The position numbers and the translations under genes are program-made. From positions 1 to 7,150 of the forward strand of contig JAIRUB010000192.1 in the NCBI GenBank assembly GCA_031254635.1: DNA of 7,150 nucleotides. Reading direction: 5' to 3'. This DNA comes from Prevotellaceae bacterium (GTDB taxonomy: Bacteria; Bacteroidota; Bacteroidia; Bacteroidales; UBA932). Each line of letters opens with the position of its first letter. Within the stretch, counting starts at the first letter, position 1. The notes beneath the pieces are model-generated. The model had not been told where the DNA came from and ran no database searches. It saw only the letters and a list, made by a program, of their open reading frames with translations. Positions 5,472 to 7,150 of the stretch are shown here, piece by piece.

Positions 5472-6686
5472 ATGAAAAAAGTTTACATCGTAGCGGCTAA
5501 ACGTACAGCAATAGGGAAATTTCTCGGTACCTTAGCGCCCTTATCACCGGTTGAATTAGCCGTTCCCGTGATTAAAAATATTTTAGAAGAAACAAAAATC
5601 AATCCGGTAGAGTTGGATGAAGTGATTATCGGCAATATCCTGATGGCCGGACAAAAGCAGGGCATTGCTCGTCAAGCTGCTGTCAAAGCAGGTATTCCGC
5701 ACAGCGTGCCGGCTTATGGACTGAATATGATTTGCGGCAGCGGCATGAAAAGTATTATCAACGCCTGCCAAAGCATCAAGCTTGGCGAAGCGCATTTAAT
5801 CTTAGCCGGCGGGACGGAAAGTATGTCGAATGCGAATTTTATCATCCCCGGCAGCACCATGCGCAACGGCCAAAAGATGGGCGACTTCAAGGTGCTTGAC
5901 CACATGGTATTTGACGGACTCACCGATGCCTTTGCCGATTACCACATGGGAGTTACAGCCGAGAATATTGCTGAGAAATACAGTATTACCCGCGAAGCAC
6001 AAGATACCTTCAGTTGGAATTCGCAGCAAAAAGCTATTGCAGCCATTAATGCAGGTAAGTTTAAAGATGAAATTGTGCCTGTAGATATTGTTACAAGAAA
6101 GGAAACCATACGCTTCGATACTGATGAGTACCCCAACCGCGCTACTACGCTTGAAAAATTGGGGCAGTTGAAACCTGCATTTAAAAAAGAAGGTACGGTT
6201 ACTGCTGGTAATGCTTCAGGCATAAATGATGGCGCTTCGTTTATTTTGTTGGCTTCTGAGGATGCGGTGAAAAAATATAATTTAACGCCTTTAGCAGAAG
6301 TTATTGCTACCGGACAAGGCGGCGTTGACCCTGCTATTATGGGTATGGGACCTGTTCCGGCTATTGCGACAGCCTTACAAAGGGCGCAACTTAAATTGTC
6401 GGATATGCAACTATTGGAACTGAATGAAGCCTTTGCCGCACAATCGCTCGGTGTTATGCAACAGCTTTGCAACGACCATGGAATGAGCTGCGAGCAACTG
6501 AGTGAAGTCACTAACGTTAATGGCGGAGCCATTGCTTTGGGGCACCCCATCGGCGCTTCGGGGAATCGCATTGTGGTAACCCTTGTTCATGAAATGCTGC
6601 GCCGCAAACTGTCGCTTGGATTAGCTTCATTGTGTATCGGCGGAGGAATGGGAACAGCGATAATTTTAAAAACAGATAAAAAATGA
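5472..6686 (+). CDS. atoB: Thiolase, acetyl-CoA C-acetyltransferase
   Basis: Cytosolic thiolase that cleaves acetoacetyl-CoA with CoA into two acetyl-CoA, or runs in reverse. The 404 residues fit the family length of about 390-405. The acylated nucleophile is C88 in NMICGSGMKS. The other active-site residues are N318 in NEAFA, H358 in GGAIALGHPIGASG and C388 in LCIGGGMG. DGLTDAFADYHMGVTAENIA near 148-167 is characteristic of biosynthetic/degradative short-chain thiolases. ATG 5472 gives the standard N-terminus KKVYIVAAKRTAIGKF. With the CoA-transferase it completes acetoacetate breakdown at the end of lysine fermentation. The inserted heptamer element now separates the two genes. I see no TAnnTTTG match in 5417-5471, so expression probably depends on read-through from the element promoter or from upstream. 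The downstream gene overlaps its stop by 4 bases (ATGA). The symbol reflects function; a longer-chain 3-ketoacyl thiolase is a less likely alternative. Confidence 0.95.
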   Translation: MKKVYIVAAKRTAIGKFLGTLAPLSPVELAVPVIKNILEETKINPVELDEVIIGNILMAGQKQGIARQAAVKAGIPHSVPAYGLNMICGSGMKSIINACQSIKLGEAHLILAGGTESMSNANFIIPGSTMRNGQKMGDFKVLDHMVFDGLTDAFADYHMGVTAENIAEKYSITREAQDTFSWNSQQKAIAAINAGKFKDEIVPVDIVTRKETIRFDTDEYPNRATTLEKLGQLKPAFKKEGTVTAGNASGINDGASFILLASEDAVKKYNLTPLAEVIATGQGGVDPAIMGMGPVPAIATALQRAQLKLSDMQLLELNEAFAAQSLGVMQQLCNDHGMSCEQLSEVTNVNGGAIALGHPIGASGNRIVVTLVHEMLRRKLSLGLASLCIGGGMGTAIILKTDKK

Positions 6687-7150
6687 AAAAATTAGTTTTA
6701 TTATTCACGCTGTTTCTTACAGTGTGTGGGGCATGTACGCAAACAGTAGCGCAAAAGTCAGGCGCTTTGTTGTGGAAAATTTCCGGAAAAGATTTATCCA
6801 AGCCCTCCTATTTGCTGGGAACTTTACATCTCAAGCCCGGCGAATATTTGGACAGCATTCCGGGAGCAAGATCAGCTTGGCAATCCTGTGAACAGGTAGT
6901 TGGCGAAATAAACACCTTGGATATGGCTGCAATGCAAATGCAAGCACAGCAAGCCATGATGATGAATCCCGACACCACTTACCGGATGCTTTACTCCGAC
7001 GAAGATTATCGCTTTGTAAACGAAAAAGTAACCTCATTTCTTGGTGCCGGATTAGGTCAAATGGGCATGTTAAAACCGGCAGCGATTAATCAGATGGTAG
7101 TTATTTTTGCATACCAAAAATATTTTCCCGACCTCAATCCGGCAAATACT
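6683..7150 (+). CDS. Secreted TraB/GumN-family protein (3' end outside window)
   Basis: Reads open from ATG 6683 to the window edge: 156 residues, N-terminal part only. Residues 1-23 form a signal peptide (MKKLVLLFTLFLTV core, probable cleavage TVA|Q at 23-24). Cysteines at 15 and 18 do not fit a lipobox, so a periplasmic or secreted protein is more likely than a lipoprotein. The mature start ALLWKISGKDLSKPSYLLGT followed by LH at 48-49 is the hallmark of the TraB/GumN (PF01963) family. It contains the GxxH motif (G46-H49) and a downstream conserved acidic residue in VVGEI (E75). The family shares a fold with Tiki-type and erythromycin-esterase-like proteins; a hydrolytic or metalloprotease activity has been proposed, but the bacterial substrate is unknown. 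Members are commonly about 280-300 residues, so roughly half is missing. The ATG overlaps the thiolase TGA as ATGA, indicating translational coupling. A Met/Gln-rich helix lies at about 81-94. Confidence 0.88.
   Translation, partial: MKKLVLLFTLFLTVCGACTQTVAQKSGALLWKISGKDLSKPSYLLGTLHLKPGEYLDSIPGARSAWQSCEQVVGEINTLDMAAMQMQAQQAMMMNPDTTYRMLYSDEDYRFVNEKVTSFLGAGLGQMGMLKPAAINQMVVIFAYQKYFPDLNPANT

Noticed and set aside
5939..6571. Long minus-strand open frame (210 codons) opposite the thiolase
   Set aside because: The plus strand encodes a complete thiolase with all catalytic residues. The minus-strand translation is Ser/Ala/Cys-rich with no recognisable domain.

Overview
The window looks like part of a chromosome from a member of the Bacteroidota. 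None of the visible starts has a clear Shine-Dalgarno sequence; they sit in A/T-rich leaders. One internal promoter matches the Bacteroidota -7 consensus TAnnTTTG exactly. The proteins (GH2 beta-mannosidase, S9-type peptidase, TraB/GumN protein, 23S rRNA-IVP-type four-helix-bundle protein) are common in that phylum. All genes are on the + strand. The organism is probably able to ferment amino acids, because several genes belong to anaerobic lysine fermentation.

Layout: (1) 1-2232, a GH2 beta-mannosidase missing its N-terminus at the window edge. (2) 2242-3042, kamE, the cobalamin/PLP-binding beta subunit of lysine 5,6-aminomutase. (3) 3048-4130, an exported single-domain S9/alpha-beta hydrolase peptidase. 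(4) about 4141-4800, the B subunit of an acetoacetate-type CoA-transferase (atoA), which has no in-frame ATG or GTG start. (5) 4803-about 5447, a compact AT-rich insertion-like element. It holds a 122-residue four-helix-bundle (23S rRNA-IVP family) gene with its own promoter and three arrays of a degenerate heptamer, GGTRCKR. The outer arrays contain a 21-bp inverted repeat matching at 20 of 21 positions. (6) 5472-6686, a thiolase (acetyl-CoA acetyltransferase). (7) 6683-7150, a secreted TraB/GumN-family protein cut by the right edge.

Genes 1-4 are separated by about 5-10 bases and are probably cotranscribed. KamE acts near the start of lysine fermentation. CoA-transferase and thiolase act at its end, activating acetoacetate and splitting it to acetyl-CoA. 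The extracytoplasmic peptidase could supply peptides or amino acids, though that is only inferred. Two obligate partner subunits, KamD for KamE and AtoD for AtoA, are not next to their mates here, so the pathway genes appear to have been rearranged.

The most unusual part is 4803-5447. The four-helix-bundle gene lies between two functionally linked metabolic genes, not in an rRNA gene. It is much poorer in G+C than its surroundings and is bracketed by oriented heptamer arrays that begin almost directly after stop codons. It looks like a small mobile or RNA-structured element, but no transposase or reverse transcriptase is visible.
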